DNA of 64,000 bases from Christiangramia oceanisediminis. GTDB taxonomy: Bacteria > Bacteroidota > Bacteroidia > Flavobacteriales > Flavobacteriaceae. The notes under the pieces were generated by a model, which did no database searches, was not told the origin of the DNA, and worked only from the letters and a program-made list of their open reading frames with translations. The stretch covers positions 620,001-684,000 of the forward strand of contig NZ_JANCNS010000002.1 in the NCBI RefSeq assembly GCF_022570735.2. The letters are read 5' to 3'. Both the position numbers and the translations under genes were made by a program. Positions 1 through 8,392 of this stretch are shown here, one piece after another; the first letter of the stretch is position 1; each line of letters opens with the position of its first letter.

Positions 1-79
1 CAACTTTAATCCTGATGAACTGCAATATTGCTTCCGGATTTTGTTTATATAAAGCTTTTTTAATTTCGTTAAGTTCCAT
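1..79 (-). CDS. N-terminus of an unidentified protein (partial)
   Basis: An ATG on the minus strand at 79-77 opens a frame that stays open to the window edge. It gives about 26 residues beginning MELNEIKKALYKQNPEA. The start lies 17 nt after the stop of the upstream minus-strand gene, so the two are probably cotranscribed. Too little is visible to assign a family or function. Confidence 0.55.
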   Translation of the reverse strand, partial: MELNEIKKALYKQNPEAILQFIRIKV

Positions 80-96
80 TTCTTTAAAAATATCGA

Positions 97-1560
97 TTAA
101 ACTTCTTCTGTTTTTGCTTTCTGTTTATTTTCCTTGTAATTAAAAAGATTCTGGTCCTTGATCATTTTCGTGGTCTTCTCAGGCAACATATCTTCCCAGC
201 CTTCTTTCCCTTCGGTGATCATTTTCAGGACCTCTCTTGAGTAAATGTCCAGGATGTCAGGATTATAGTTGGTAATATCTTCCACACGACCATTGTACTT
301 AAAGAACTTATACAGTTCTTTCATACGCGGATGCACCTTAAGGTTTTCGCTAGTAGTAAGCTCGCCGGTTTCCGCATCTTTAAGAGGGTATAGGTAAACT
401 TTAAGATCTTTAAAGAACAGTTTTCCGAAGGCCTCCAGAATACCACCACTTAGATGTCGGTAATATTTCTCATCGAAGATATCTACCAGGTTGTTCACGC
501 CCATGGTTAGGCCCATTCGCTGTTTTGAATATCTGGAGAAATACTCAACCAGGCGATAATACTCCTGGAAGTTGGAGATCATAACAGTTTGTCCAAGAGA
601 GCATAAAAGCTCAGCACGATCCATGAAATCGCGTTCATCGATCTCACCTTCGGCTCTCAGGTTAGACAACGTGATCTCGAAAATGATCTCTGTATTTTCT
701 TCTGAAACCTTTGATTCGCTAAAGAACATCTCCTTTGAGCGTTCATACATGTCCATGTTTACCTTGGTAACGGGACGAAAACTTCCTCTAAGTGCCAGGA
801 TGTTCTTTTTGTAAAGGATCTTGGCGGGAAGAACATTGTTCCCGTCTGGCCCGAACATAACTGCTTCGGTCATGCCATTCTTCACGAGTTGCAAACTCAT
901 CAAACGATTATCCACATTTTCGAATCTAGGACCCGAAAAGTTAATGGTGTCGATCTCGATTTGATCTTTATCTATATGATCATAAAGATACCTGAGTAGT
1001 TTCTTAGGGTTATCATATTTATAATATGCTCCGTAAATAAGGTTAACGCCCAGGATTCCGAGGGTGTTCTGCTGGTGCCTCGCATCGTTCTCATGAAAAC
1101 GAACATGAAGCAGGATCTCGTTATAATCTTCTTTTGGATCAACCTGATACCTGATTCCAACCCATCCGTGACCTTTATACTTCTTTGCGAAATCTATGGT
1201 CGCTACCGTGTTGGCATAAGTAAAGAACAGTTTATTAGGATGTTTTTCTCGGGAAATTCGCTGTTCAATAAGATTGGTTTCGTGAGCCAGCATTTTCTTC
1301 AGCCTTGCTTCGGTCACATAACGCCTGTCGCTTTCAACACCATAAATAGCATCACTAAAATCCTTGTCATAGGCACTCATTGCCTTGGCAATAGTACCCG
1401 ATGCACCACCGGCCCGGAAAAAGTTTCTAACCGTTTCCTGGCCTGCACCAATCTCAGAAAACGTCCCGTAGATGTTTTCATTTAAATTGATGCGAAGGGC
1501 TTTACTATTTATTGAAGGAACATTTTCAAATTCCTTGTCGCCCATTATAGTAATTGGCAT
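97..1560 (-). CDS. Conserved protein of unknown function (GTFSEIGAGQE family)
   Basis: This is a soluble protein of about 487 aa. Its N-terminus carries the motif YGTFSEIGAGQETVRNFFRA followed by GGASGTIAKAMSAYD. From memory, the family is widespread and has been labelled inconsistently, sometimes as a nicotinate-nucleotide adenylyltransferase or a TonB receptor. Neither label is supported here: I see no signal peptide, beta-barrel pattern or HxGH nucleotidyltransferase motif. The longer open frame to 1710 runs into the divergent gene and its promoter, so the ATG at 1560 (protein MPITIMGDKEF) is preferred. A -7-like element lies 39 nt upstream. Function is unknown. Confidence 0.75.
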   Translation of the reverse strand: MPITIMGDKEFENVPSINSKALRINLNENIYGTFSEIGAGQETVRNFFRAGGASGTIAKAMSAYDKDFSDAIYGVESDRRYVTEARLKKMLAHETNLIEQRISREKHPNKLFFTYANTVATIDFAKKYKGHGWVGIRYQVDPKEDYNEILLHVRFHENDARHQQNTLGILGVNLIYGAYYKYDNPKKLLRYLYDHIDKDQIEIDTINFSGPRFENVDNRLMSLQLVKNGMTEAVMFGPDGNNVLPAKILYKKNILALRGSFRPVTKVNMDMYERSKEMFFSESKVSEENTEIIFEITLSNLRAEGEIDERDFMDRAELLCSLGQTVMISNFQEYYRLVEYFSRYSKQRMGLTMGVNNLVDIFDEKYYRHLSGGILEAFGKLFFKDLKVYLYPLKDAETGELTTSENLKVHPRMKELYKFFKYNGRVEDITNYNPDILDIYSREVLKMITEGKEGWEDMLPEKTTKMIKDQNLFNYKENKQKAKTEEV

Positions 1561-1598
1561 ATTTTTTCTTTTAGGTAAACAATGTTTTTTGTGTACTT

Positions 1599-1606
1599 CA
1601 AAAGTA
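1599..1606 (-). promoter_or_regulatory. Putative -7 element for the 97-1560 gene
   Basis: The minus strand reads TACTTTTG, matching the Bacteroidota housekeeping -7 consensus TAnnTTTG. It lies about 39 nt upstream of the ATG at 1560. No convincing -33 TTTG is visible at the usual spacing, so this is a motif match only. Confidence 0.4.
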
Positions 1607-1638
1607 CTAAAAGCGCTAGGCATACAAAAAAATATATT

Positions 1639-1646
1639 TACTTTTG
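1639..1646 (+). promoter_or_regulatory. Putative -7 element for the MBL-fold gene
   Basis: The plus strand reads TACTTTTG, the same octamer as the opposing element 40 bp away. Transcription would begin near 1652, leaving only about 12 nt before the TTG start at 1665. The untranslated leader would therefore be very short. Confidence 0.4.
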
Positions 1647-1664
1647 TGTCAAAAATAACAGCCT

Positions 1665-2426
1665 TTGGAAGTAATTTTTCTAGGAACGGGAACATCTCAG
1701 GGAATACCAATTATCGGGAGTGAACACCCGGTATGTCTTAGTGAAAATCCAAAAGACAAACGGCTGCGTGTTTCTGTTCTAATTTCCTGGAACGAACATA
1801 ACATCCTAATAGATTGCGGGCCCGACTTCAGGCAGCAAATGTTGGCTAATGATGTGAAGCACCTTGATGGAATTTTTTATACCCACGAGCACAACGATCA
1901 TACTGCAGGACTGGACGATATAAGGCCATTTTTCTTCAGGCAGGGCGATATCCCGGTCTATGCTCATAAACGCGTGCTGAAAGCACTTCGCAAACGATTT
2001 GACTATATATTTGCTTCTGAAAATAAGTATCCCGGGGCACCCGGTGTGATTGAACATGAGATACATAACAAACCTTTTAATTTTAAGGGACTTACGGTAA
2101 CTCCTATCAATTTCATGCATAACCGTTTACAGGTTTTTGGATTCAGAATTGAGGATTTTGCCTACCTGACCGACCTTAAATCTATCGAAGACGAGGAAGT
2201 GGAAAAATTACAGGACCTCAAAGTCTTGGTTGTGAATGCCCTGAGAATAGAGGCTCATCACTCACATTTCAATTTAGAGGAGGCACTTGAGTTTATTGAA
2301 AGAGTAAAGCCTGAGACGGCCTATCTAACACATATTAGCCATATGCTTGGATTTCACGATGAAGTGGAAGCTAATTTGCCAGAAGGTGTTCACCTGGCCT
2401 ATGATAATCTTAAAATTAAGATATAG
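1665..2426 (+). CDS. MBL-fold metallo-hydrolase (PhnP-like)
   Basis: This 253-aa protein is a metallo-beta-lactamase-fold hydrolase. The metal motif THEHNDH (His74, His76, Asp78, His79) is intact. The N-terminal strand with GTGTSQGIP is typical of the PhnP/RNase Z-like branch. A late His (THISH region) and an Asp (YLTD) supply further ligands. Cyclic phosphodiester hydrolysis is the family theme, but the substrate here is not known. The start is TTG at 1665: the protein begins exactly at the conserved first strand (MEVIFLGTGTS), and no upstream ATG lies in frame. A hypothetical membrane-anchored protein follows after 1 nt, so the two form an operon. Confidence 0.85.
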   Translation: MEVIFLGTGTSQGIPIIGSEHPVCLSENPKDKRLRVSVLISWNEHNILIDCGPDFRQQMLANDVKHLDGIFYTHEHNDHTAGLDDIRPFFFRQGDIPVYAHKRVLKALRKRFDYIFASENKYPGAPGVIEHEIHNKPFNFKGLTVTPINFMHNRLQVFGFRIEDFAYLTDLKSIEDEEVEKLQDLKVLVVNALRIEAHHSHFNLEEALEFIERVKPETAYLTHISHMLGFHDEVEANLPEGVHLAYDNLKIKI

Positions 2427-2427
2427 A

Positions 2428-2919
2428 ATGAAAAGTAAGATCCTGATGTACCTGTTCATATTCACCTTGTTGTTCACCATTTTCATTTATGTGAACGACA
2501 AAAGGATCCTGGACTCTAAGGAATACCAGATTCAGCAACTTGAAAAAGAATTGGAAAAAGTGGCAGAGCCAAACTTTCAACCTACTGGAACTGATGAAAG
2601 TTATTTTGGATTCGCCGATAATGAGGATGCCATCACCTATTTCGAAAACAGGAATATAGATACTGAAAACCTGGAAGCTCAGATCCAGGATGCCATTATA
2701 AGCAAGAACAAGGTAGGAGAGGATAATCCATTAGTTCCGCATGCGGGCATGGAAGGCGATATGCGCATCAATCGCATCAGGGTTTTGAACCATAAATGGG
2801 TGATAGCCGATTTTACCGATGGAACTTACTGGGGAGAAGTTTTCCTTAGTTACGAGATTGGAGAAAATGGAGAGATTAGCTTTACTCCCGAGAAATCCTT
2901 TTTATATCCCCGGTCTTAG
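2428..2919 (+). CDS. Hypothetical protein with N-terminal membrane anchor
   Basis: This protein of about 163 aa begins MKSKILMYLFIF. One hydrophobic helix (residues 5-21) is followed by a short charged coiled-coil stretch (QIQQLEKELEKV) and a soluble domain ending in SFLYPRS. The soluble part is presumably periplasmic. The ATG at 2428 is 1 nt beyond the stop of the MBL-fold gene. A longer frame starting inside that gene was rejected because it would separate the membrane helix from the N-terminus. The 3' end overlaps the convergent esterase gene by 4 nt. I do not recognise the family. Confidence 0.7.
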   Translation: MKSKILMYLFIFTLLFTIFIYVNDKRILDSKEYQIQQLEKELEKVAEPNFQPTGTDESYFGFADNEDAITYFENRNIDTENLEAQIQDAIISKNKVGEDNPLVPHAGMEGDMRINRIRVLNHKWVIADFTDGTYWGEVFLSYEIGENGEISFTPEKSFLYPRS

Positions 2920-3572
2920 ATCCTGGCTTTAAGCCATTCGCGTAATTCATAAAAGTTCTGTGGGGCCACTCCGTGGCCTACCGCGAATTCGGAATATACA
3001 TTTTCAATTCCAAGATTATCCAGGAAAGGCTTGTTCTTCCTGGCCCATTCTACTGGGATCACCTGGTCTACCGAACCATGCGAGCAATAGAATTTCAGTT
3101 TGGAGTAATCATTGTTCTCATAACCATCCTTCAGAATTCCTTTATTCACATATCCACTTAACGCCACCACATTCCTAACTTTTTCAGGATAGGAGAGGGC
3201 CACCGCATAGCTAAGGATGCTTCCCTGGCTAAAGCCAAGCAAATTAATATTTTCTGGATCTACCTCGTAATGGGCGATCACTTCATCTATAAAATCACGA
3301 ATGGTATCCCTGGAAGTAATGGCCTGGGCATCATCGCTGAATTTTCCATCATTGTTATCCCAGTGAATGGCATACCAGGCATTTCCAAATGGTTGCATCG
3401 AATATGGAGCCTTTGCTGAAATGATCAAAAGCTCATCCGGCAATTCATCTGCAAACGAAAAAAGATCGTTCTCATCGCTGCCATACCCATGAAGCAGGAT
3501 CAATGCAGCGGGTTTTTGAATTTTGGTTTTAGGTTTTCTTAGAAGGTGCTGAAGTGAAAATTCTTTATTCAT
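2916..3572 (-). CDS. Alpha/beta hydrolase, phospholipase/carboxylesterase family
   Basis: This 218-aa protein belongs to the predicted esterase family (phospholipase/carboxylesterase, PF02230). It shows the oxyanion segment LILLHGYGSDENDL, the nucleophile elbow GFSQGS (Ser in GxSxG), an Asp in HGSVDQVIP and a His in VGHGVAP, which together form a complete Ser-Asp-His triad. No signal peptide is present, so it is likely cytoplasmic. It is the second gene of a minus-strand pair. Its ATG shares one base with the stop of the upstream small membrane protein, which suggests translational coupling. The natural substrate is unknown. Confidence 0.85.
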   Translation of the reverse strand: MNKEFSLQHLLRKPKTKIQKPAALILLHGYGSDENDLFSFADELPDELLIISAKAPYSMQPFGNAWYAIHWDNNDGKFSDDAQAITSRDTIRDFIDEVIAHYEVDPENINLLGFSQGSILSYAVALSYPEKVRNVVALSGYVNKGILKDGYENNDYSKLKFYCSHGSVDQVIPVEWARKNKPFLDNLGIENVYSEFAVGHGVAPQNFYELREWLKARI

Positions 3573-3898
3573 TACGTAATTGTACTAAACCATTTTTGAA
3601 AGAAGGGTCCCAAAATCGGGACTTCGCGCATTTCTCCCCTTATTGCATTTAAAAGTCCATAGCCCCAAAGCACAAAAAAGAACACATAGAAGGCTCCAAC
3701 GATTATACCCTGGTCAAAGATACTTACAAGTGCACCAAGTACGTAAAAGGTGATATGAATTCCAAAGGCCTGCCTTATGTGAAAACTGGCAAAGGGATCT
3801 TTTGGGTCCAGGTTCATGAAATAGGCTATGATCGTCCCAACTATGGTTATATACGAAACCACGGCTGTTGTTTTTGCTTGTCCGGTTGTTGTATTCAT
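3572..3898 (-). CDS. Small membrane protein, DUF4870-like
   Basis: This 108-aa protein has three or so predicted hydrophobic helices (VVSYITIVGTIIAYFM, HITFYVLGALVSIF, IIVGAFYVFFFVLWGYGLLNA). The FASFHIRQAFGI segment resembles the signature of DUF4870/TIC20-like small membrane proteins. It lies 11 nt after the dihydroorotase-like gene and overlaps the esterase gene by one base. The three probably belong to one transcript with the BatA-like gene upstream. Function is unknown. Confidence 0.75.
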   Translation of the reverse strand: MNTTTGQAKTTAVVSYITIVGTIIAYFMNLDPKDPFASFHIRQAFGIHITFYVLGALVSIFDQGIIVGAFYVFFFVLWGYGLLNAIRGEMREVPILGPFFQKWFSTIT

Positions 3899-3909
3899 GG
3901 TTTCTGAAT

Positions 3910-5160
3910 TTACTGACTTAAATGCCCTTTTTCGGTAATTATTCCGAAAGCCTTTCCGTATAATTTCTTATTGAGGAAAATGCTGTTTTTTGAGCTTGAG
4001 AAAATATGCTCTTTTGCAAAGGTAAAAGCTTTTCCAGGAATAAACAGGCTTAGATCTGCAGGTTCTCCCTCCTTTATTTCATACTCCGGAATTCCAAAAC
4101 GCTTCTTACCCGCACTGAGGAATTTCACGGCATCTGAATCATCATAGATCGTGCACAAGGCTCCGAAAGCAGATTCCAGGCCAATGGTACCAAATAGAGC
4201 ATTATCAAATTCAACCTTTTTATGCTCTGGATCTATGGGGTTGTGATCTGAGGTTACCATGTCTATAGTGCCATCCTGTAATCCCTTTCTCAGCGCTTTT
4301 ACATCTTTTGAGGTTCTTAAAGGTGGCAAGACCTTGGTATTTGCATCGAACTCCTCCAGTTCATCGTCAGTTAGCAACAAATTGTGAATAGCTACACTAC
4401 AACTAATGTCAAGGCCTTTCTTTTTGGCCTCTTTGATAAGTTTCACCGATTTTTCAGTTGAAACAGTTGGAATATGTAATTTTCCACCCGTGTATTCCAG
4501 TAAGTATAGATCGCGGGTGATTTGAAGTTCTTCAGCAAGGTTTGGTATTCCTTTTAAGCCCAGTTTGGTACTGTTCTCCTGCTCGTTTACAATTCCGTTG
4601 CCGGCAATACGGTTTTCCTGTGGAAAACTCTGAACCAGGGCATCAAAATTCTGGGCATATTGCAGGGCTATCTTTAGCAGATTAGGATTTCGAAGCGGTA
4701 ATTTATAATCTCCAAAACTGACTGCACCGGCCTGTTGCATATCCAAAAGTTCAGCAAGATCAACGCCTTCACTTTTCATGGTAAGCGCTCCAACAGGGTA
4801 TAAGTTAACAGGGTGCTGGCTCGCTTTATTCTTTACTGCGGCAATATTTGAGCTATGATCTAAAACTGGCTGCGTATATGGGTTGAGCCCAACCGAGGTA
4901 AATCCAGATTTAGCAGCAGTGTCAAGCCCATTGGCAATGGTTTCCCTGTCTTCAAAGCCCGGTTCTCCAAAACTTACGCTACTGTCAAACCAGCCTTTGG
5001 AAACATGAAGGTTTGGAACCTCTATTTTTTGATCAGCTTTTTCGCTAATCGATTTTCCAATCTTTTTAATTTTCCCGTTTTCGATAAGAATATCAACCGT
5101 CTTTTTGTGATGAGCCGATGTTTCATCTAAAATTGTAACCGATTTTATGAGTAGCTTCAT
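3910..5160 (-). CDS. Dihydroorotase-like amidohydrolase with degenerate metal site
   Basis: This 416-aa protein has the length and fold pattern of class I dihydroorotase/amidohydrolases: an N-terminal beta segment, a TIM-barrel region and a C-terminal SLFIPG segment. Some canonical residues remain: Asp59, His229 (HIPTVST), His259 (VAIHNLLLT) and Asp305 (TSDHNP). The HxH metal pair is replaced by Ser61 and Ser63 (FDSSVSFGEPG), and the substrate-binding Arg by Gly65. The usual HCED His is also absent (SFPQEN). Ordinary dihydroorotase activity is therefore doubtful. It could be a non-catalytic PyrC' type partner or have another role. The start codon overlaps the stop of the BatA-like gene in an ATGA arrangement. 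Confidence 0.85.
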   Translation of the reverse strand: MKLLIKSVTILDETSAHHKKTVDILIENGKIKKIGKSISEKADQKIEVPNLHVSKGWFDSSVSFGEPGFEDRETIANGLDTAAKSGFTSVGLNPYTQPVLDHSSNIAAVKNKASQHPVNLYPVGALTMKSEGVDLAELLDMQQAGAVSFGDYKLPLRNPNLLKIALQYAQNFDALVQSFPQENRIAGNGIVNEQENSTKLGLKGIPNLAEELQITRDLYLLEYTGGKLHIPTVSTEKSVKLIKEAKKKGLDISCSVAIHNLLLTDDELEEFDANTKVLPPLRTSKDVKALRKGLQDGTIDMVTSDHNPIDPEHKKVEFDNALFGTIGLESAFGALCTIYDDSDAVKFLSAGKKRFGIPEYEIKEGEPADLSLFIPGKAFTFAKEHIFSSSKNSIFLNKKLYGKAFGIITEKGHLSQ

Positions 5161-7076
5161 TTAAAGAATTTTATTAGGAGCATTTCCACAGCTAAAAACA
5201 ACAAAGCAAAAATAACAAACCATTTCCAAAGCGCGTTGATTTGCGATGCTGCATTTGCCTGGCTGAAATATTCTTTTACCGAGTTGAAGGTTTCAACAGC
5301 CTCGATATCCTCGATATTTGTAAAAACAAGTTCACTTTCTTTGCGATCGAAGTTGAAACTTATTTGCCCTACTTTTTCATTTTGTGCCTCCACGCTGTAA
5401 TTCCCGGCTTTTAATTCCAGGCCGGTAGTGCTGATTTCAACCCGGTTATTGAAATTTTGCTGTTGTGGGATAACCGCCTCAGTAGAATTACTAAGCTGAA
5501 GCACTTCGTCTTTACCTAAACTCGCAGCAACATCAATTCTTGAATCGCTGCCGATTGAATAATAAAGCTGTGGCTTTTTAAGTGACTGAAGCCCAATTTG
5601 GTAAAAAACAGGAACGATCAATGGTGAACTCTGAAAATTGGAATTATCCGTGTTCAGGGCAGCAGAAAAAAGAAAGGCCGAATTATTTCCCGTCAGGAAT
5701 GGTGTGCCATCTTCGTAAAGAAGTATTCCGTTACCTGAGTTAAGCCTGTAAGAGTTTAAGACCTTAGGATATTCAAAATTTTGTGTTTGGTCTTCAAAAA
5801 CTCCTTCCAGCAGGGGATGATCGAATTCTATAGAACTAATAAGCAGTTCATTGTCCACATTTCCAGTAAAATTGGGAAGGCCCAGCCTGGAAAGCAATTC
5901 ATTATAATCTGAATATTCTTCTGATGGGATAATGATTACCGAAGTCCCTGAATTCATGGCATTCGCCAGATTGGTCGAGAGTGAGGAAGGCACATCCTCC
6001 AGCTCATTCACTATTATTAAATTGGCCGAATTGAGCTCATTGAAATCGATCTGGTTTGAGCTGAAAATACTCGTTTCAAATTCAGGTGCTGAATAAATTC
6101 GCTGTAAAAAACCTGATTCCCTGTTAGAAATGACCACAACGTTTGCCGGGGGATTTTTCGATATCGTGAAAAACAACTGGTTATCATAGGCAAGTCCCGG
6201 ATCTTCAATTTCGATAAGTCCGTTCGAAATTTCTTCATTTTTAAGAATAAATTCGATTTCAGATGTTTCTTCATCATTTATCAGCACTGTATTTCTTCCC
6301 AATAGTTTTTCACCGTCCCTAACTGAAACTGCCAACGGGGTCTGTGGGCTATAATTTGACTTTAACTGGAGTTTGATACTGATGCTTCCAGGATTCGAAT
6401 CGTTGATAAAAGCAGTGTCCAGGCTCACATTCCTGAGGTTTTCAAGGCCGGTCTGTATGAATTTATAATCGATAGTTTCTGAATCGATTTCCTGTGGGAG
6501 GTCCAGTGTGTTTTGAAAGTCTGAAATTATAAGTACTTCCTGATTAGCCTGGCCTTTTCCACTGAAGTAATTTTCAGCTTTTAACTGTATCTGCCTGAAA
6601 TCGATCTTTTCAGGGGTATGTTCCAGCTCCTGCAATTCCTCCCTTAAATCGGCTTCTGTACGGTTATAGAATTCTGAGTTGTTTGTAATAAGCGCATAAT
6701 CTGAATTTTCTTCCAGCCCGTTCAAAAGATCTGTAATGGCGAGCTGCAGTAACGAATTCGGCCCATTACCCGCTTGCATACTGTACGAATTGTCCAGGTA
6801 TATAAATTTGGAGGTTGGTTCCAAGGCTTTGTCGCTTGCCGGGATATAGGGCTGGGCGAAAGCCAGAACCAGGCAGGCCACCAGGAACAATCTCGTTATA
6901 AGGATCAGGAATTTCTTTAAGCGTGAACTTTTACGGGTCTCCTGGATTACCTTTTTCAGGAACTTGACATTGGTAAAGTCTTCTTTCTGGAATTTTCTTA
7001 GACGGAACAGGTGAACGATTATCGGAATAAGGAGCAGGAGCAGGGCATACAATAATTCCGGGTGTTGAAATCGCAT
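5157..7076 (-). CDS. BatA-domain membrane protein with VWA-like region
   Basis: This 639-aa protein starts with MRFQHPELLYALLLLLIPII and then HLFRLRKF, the hallmark of the BatA (aerotolerance regulator N-terminal, PF07584) domain. A second helix follows at about residues 57-75. Next comes a von Willebrand A-like segment with a MIDAS-type DNSYS sequence (YLDNSYSM) and a long periplasmic region. A final helix lies at the C-terminus (WKWFVIFALLFLAVEMLL). Homologues are commonly called double-transmembrane-domain proteins. No MoxR ATPase or other Bat genes lie nearby, so a Bat complex role cannot be inferred from context. It is the first gene of the minus-strand operon that continues into the dihydroorotase-like gene. 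Confidence 0.8.
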   Translation of the reverse strand: MRFQHPELLYALLLLLIPIIVHLFRLRKFQKEDFTNVKFLKKVIQETRKSSRLKKFLILITRLFLVACLVLAFAQPYIPASDKALEPTSKFIYLDNSYSMQAGNGPNSLLQLAITDLLNGLEENSDYALITNNSEFYNRTEADLREELQELEHTPEKIDFRQIQLKAENYFSGKGQANQEVLIISDFQNTLDLPQEIDSETIDYKFIQTGLENLRNVSLDTAFINDSNPGSISIKLQLKSNYSPQTPLAVSVRDGEKLLGRNTVLINDEETSEIEFILKNEEISNGLIEIEDPGLAYDNQLFFTISKNPPANVVVISNRESGFLQRIYSAPEFETSIFSSNQIDFNELNSANLIIVNELEDVPSSLSTNLANAMNSGTSVIIIPSEEYSDYNELLSRLGLPNFTGNVDNELLISSIEFDHPLLEGVFEDQTQNFEYPKVLNSYRLNSGNGILLYEDGTPFLTGNNSAFLFSAALNTDNSNFQSSPLIVPVFYQIGLQSLKKPQLYYSIGSDSRIDVAASLGKDEVLQLSNSTEAVIPQQQNFNNRVEISTTGLELKAGNYSVEAQNEKVGQISFNFDRKESELVFTNIEDIEAVETFNSVKEYFSQANAASQINALWKWFVIFALLFLAVEMLLIKFFK

Positions 7077-7125
7077 AGTTAGGAAAAAGGTTTCTCAAAT
7101 ATAGAAAATGAAATGCGATTGATCG

Positions 7126-8328
7126 CTACAACCTTTTAATTCGGAACTTGAAAAGACTGCCTTCACCGGGAGTAGACTCTACCGTTATGCTGCCGCCCAT
7201 AGATTCAACCAGCTTTTTTACGGTGGCCAGGCCAATCCCGCTACCCATATTACCGTCCCGGTCGGCTGTTTCAAGCGTGGTAAATAGTTCGAAAATTTCC
7301 CTGCTTTTTTCCTTCGGAATTCCGGCCCCGTTATCCTTTATATCGAAAAAGTAGAATTCTTCATTTCTGCTGTGGCTGATAGTTACCTTGCGTTTTGGCT
7401 TATCATTATATTTCAGGGCATTGCTGATAAGATTGAGGAATACCTGCGTGAGCGCTGCTTTGTTGACATTATGAAGCATTACATCATCAGGGTAGGTGAT
7501 CTCGATATCGTCTGAAACCTGGTAAAGATCCACGATGCCTTTCAGCAATTTATGCAGGTCTAAATTTACGTAATCTTTTTCCAGTACATGATCACTTCGG
7601 TAGAAGCTCAGAATTCCGTCAATATAATTCCGCAGGGAATAGGAGGATTCAACGAGGAATTCAAGATATTGCTCTGTTTCCTCATCAAATTTGCCTTTAT
7701 TTTCTTCTTTCAGCAATTCACTAAGGGAGATGATATTAGCCAAAGGAGATTTAAGGTCATGGGAAACCAGGCTTGCGAAACGCTCCAGTTCCCTGTATTT
7801 CTCCTTAAGTATCTTTTGAACCTCGTATAATTTATTCTTCTGTTTCCTGAACTCGAACAGGTTCATCGTTTGCCCGGCAAGGGCGATGAGTGCCTTTACC
7901 TGTTCATCGGTTAGGCTGCGTTCACGGGTATCAAAAATACAAAAGACGGCGATAGCATGACCTTGTGGATTATGAAGAGGAACCCCGGCGTAGAAACTAA
8001 AATCTTTTCCGTAAACCGATTCTACATTCGAAAATAGCTCCGGATTTTTTGATTTTGAAAGTATGGTAATGTTTTCTTCCTGGTGAATAGCGTTGTCACA
8101 AAGAGAGTTTTCCCGCTTTAAAACATCGCTCTTCATTCCGTAGATAGACTTGGTCCAGATACGGTCTTTGTCAACAATACTGATCTTAGCAACTGGGACA
8201 TCACAAATAGCCGCAGCCAGAAAGGTAAGATTATCGTAATCTTTATCTGGCCCGGTATTGATTATTTTATATTCCATCAATGCAGCCTGTCTTAGCTTTT
8301 CATTGAATGGCACTAATTTATGTTGCAT
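7126..8328 (-). CDS. GAF-domain sensor histidine kinase
   Basis: This 400-aa protein has no membrane helix and is likely cytoplasmic. A GAF domain (about residues 20-155) is followed by a helical linker. The HisKA phosphoacceptor His190 lies in FASLVSHDLKSPLAN. The HATPase_c domain has an N box (NLISNALKYN), a G1 box (DNGAGIP) and a G2 box (GSGIGLATVKKL). It should autophosphorylate on His190 in response to an unknown signal. There is no receiver domain, and no response regulator gene is adjacent. It lies 64 nt downstream of a paralogous kinase, suggesting tandem duplication. Confidence 0.88.
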   Translation of the reverse strand: MQHKLVPFNEKLRQAALMEYKIINTGPDKDYDNLTFLAAAICDVPVAKISIVDKDRIWTKSIYGMKSDVLKRENSLCDNAIHQEENITILSKSKNPELFSNVESVYGKDFSFYAGVPLHNPQGHAIAVFCIFDTRERSLTDEQVKALIALAGQTMNLFEFRKQKNKLYEVQKILKEKYRELERFASLVSHDLKSPLANIISLSELLKEENKGKFDEETEQYLEFLVESSYSLRNYIDGILSFYRSDHVLEKDYVNLDLHKLLKGIVDLYQVSDDIEITYPDDVMLHNVNKAALTQVFLNLISNALKYNDKPKRKVTISHSRNEEFYFFDIKDNGAGIPKEKSREIFELFTTLETADRDGNMGSGIGLATVKKLVESMGGSITVESTPGEGSLFKFRIKRL

Positions 8329-8392
8329 TGCCCCAAATCGAATATTGTTTTTAAAGTTATTTAAAATAGAATAGAATAATGATAAAAAAATC

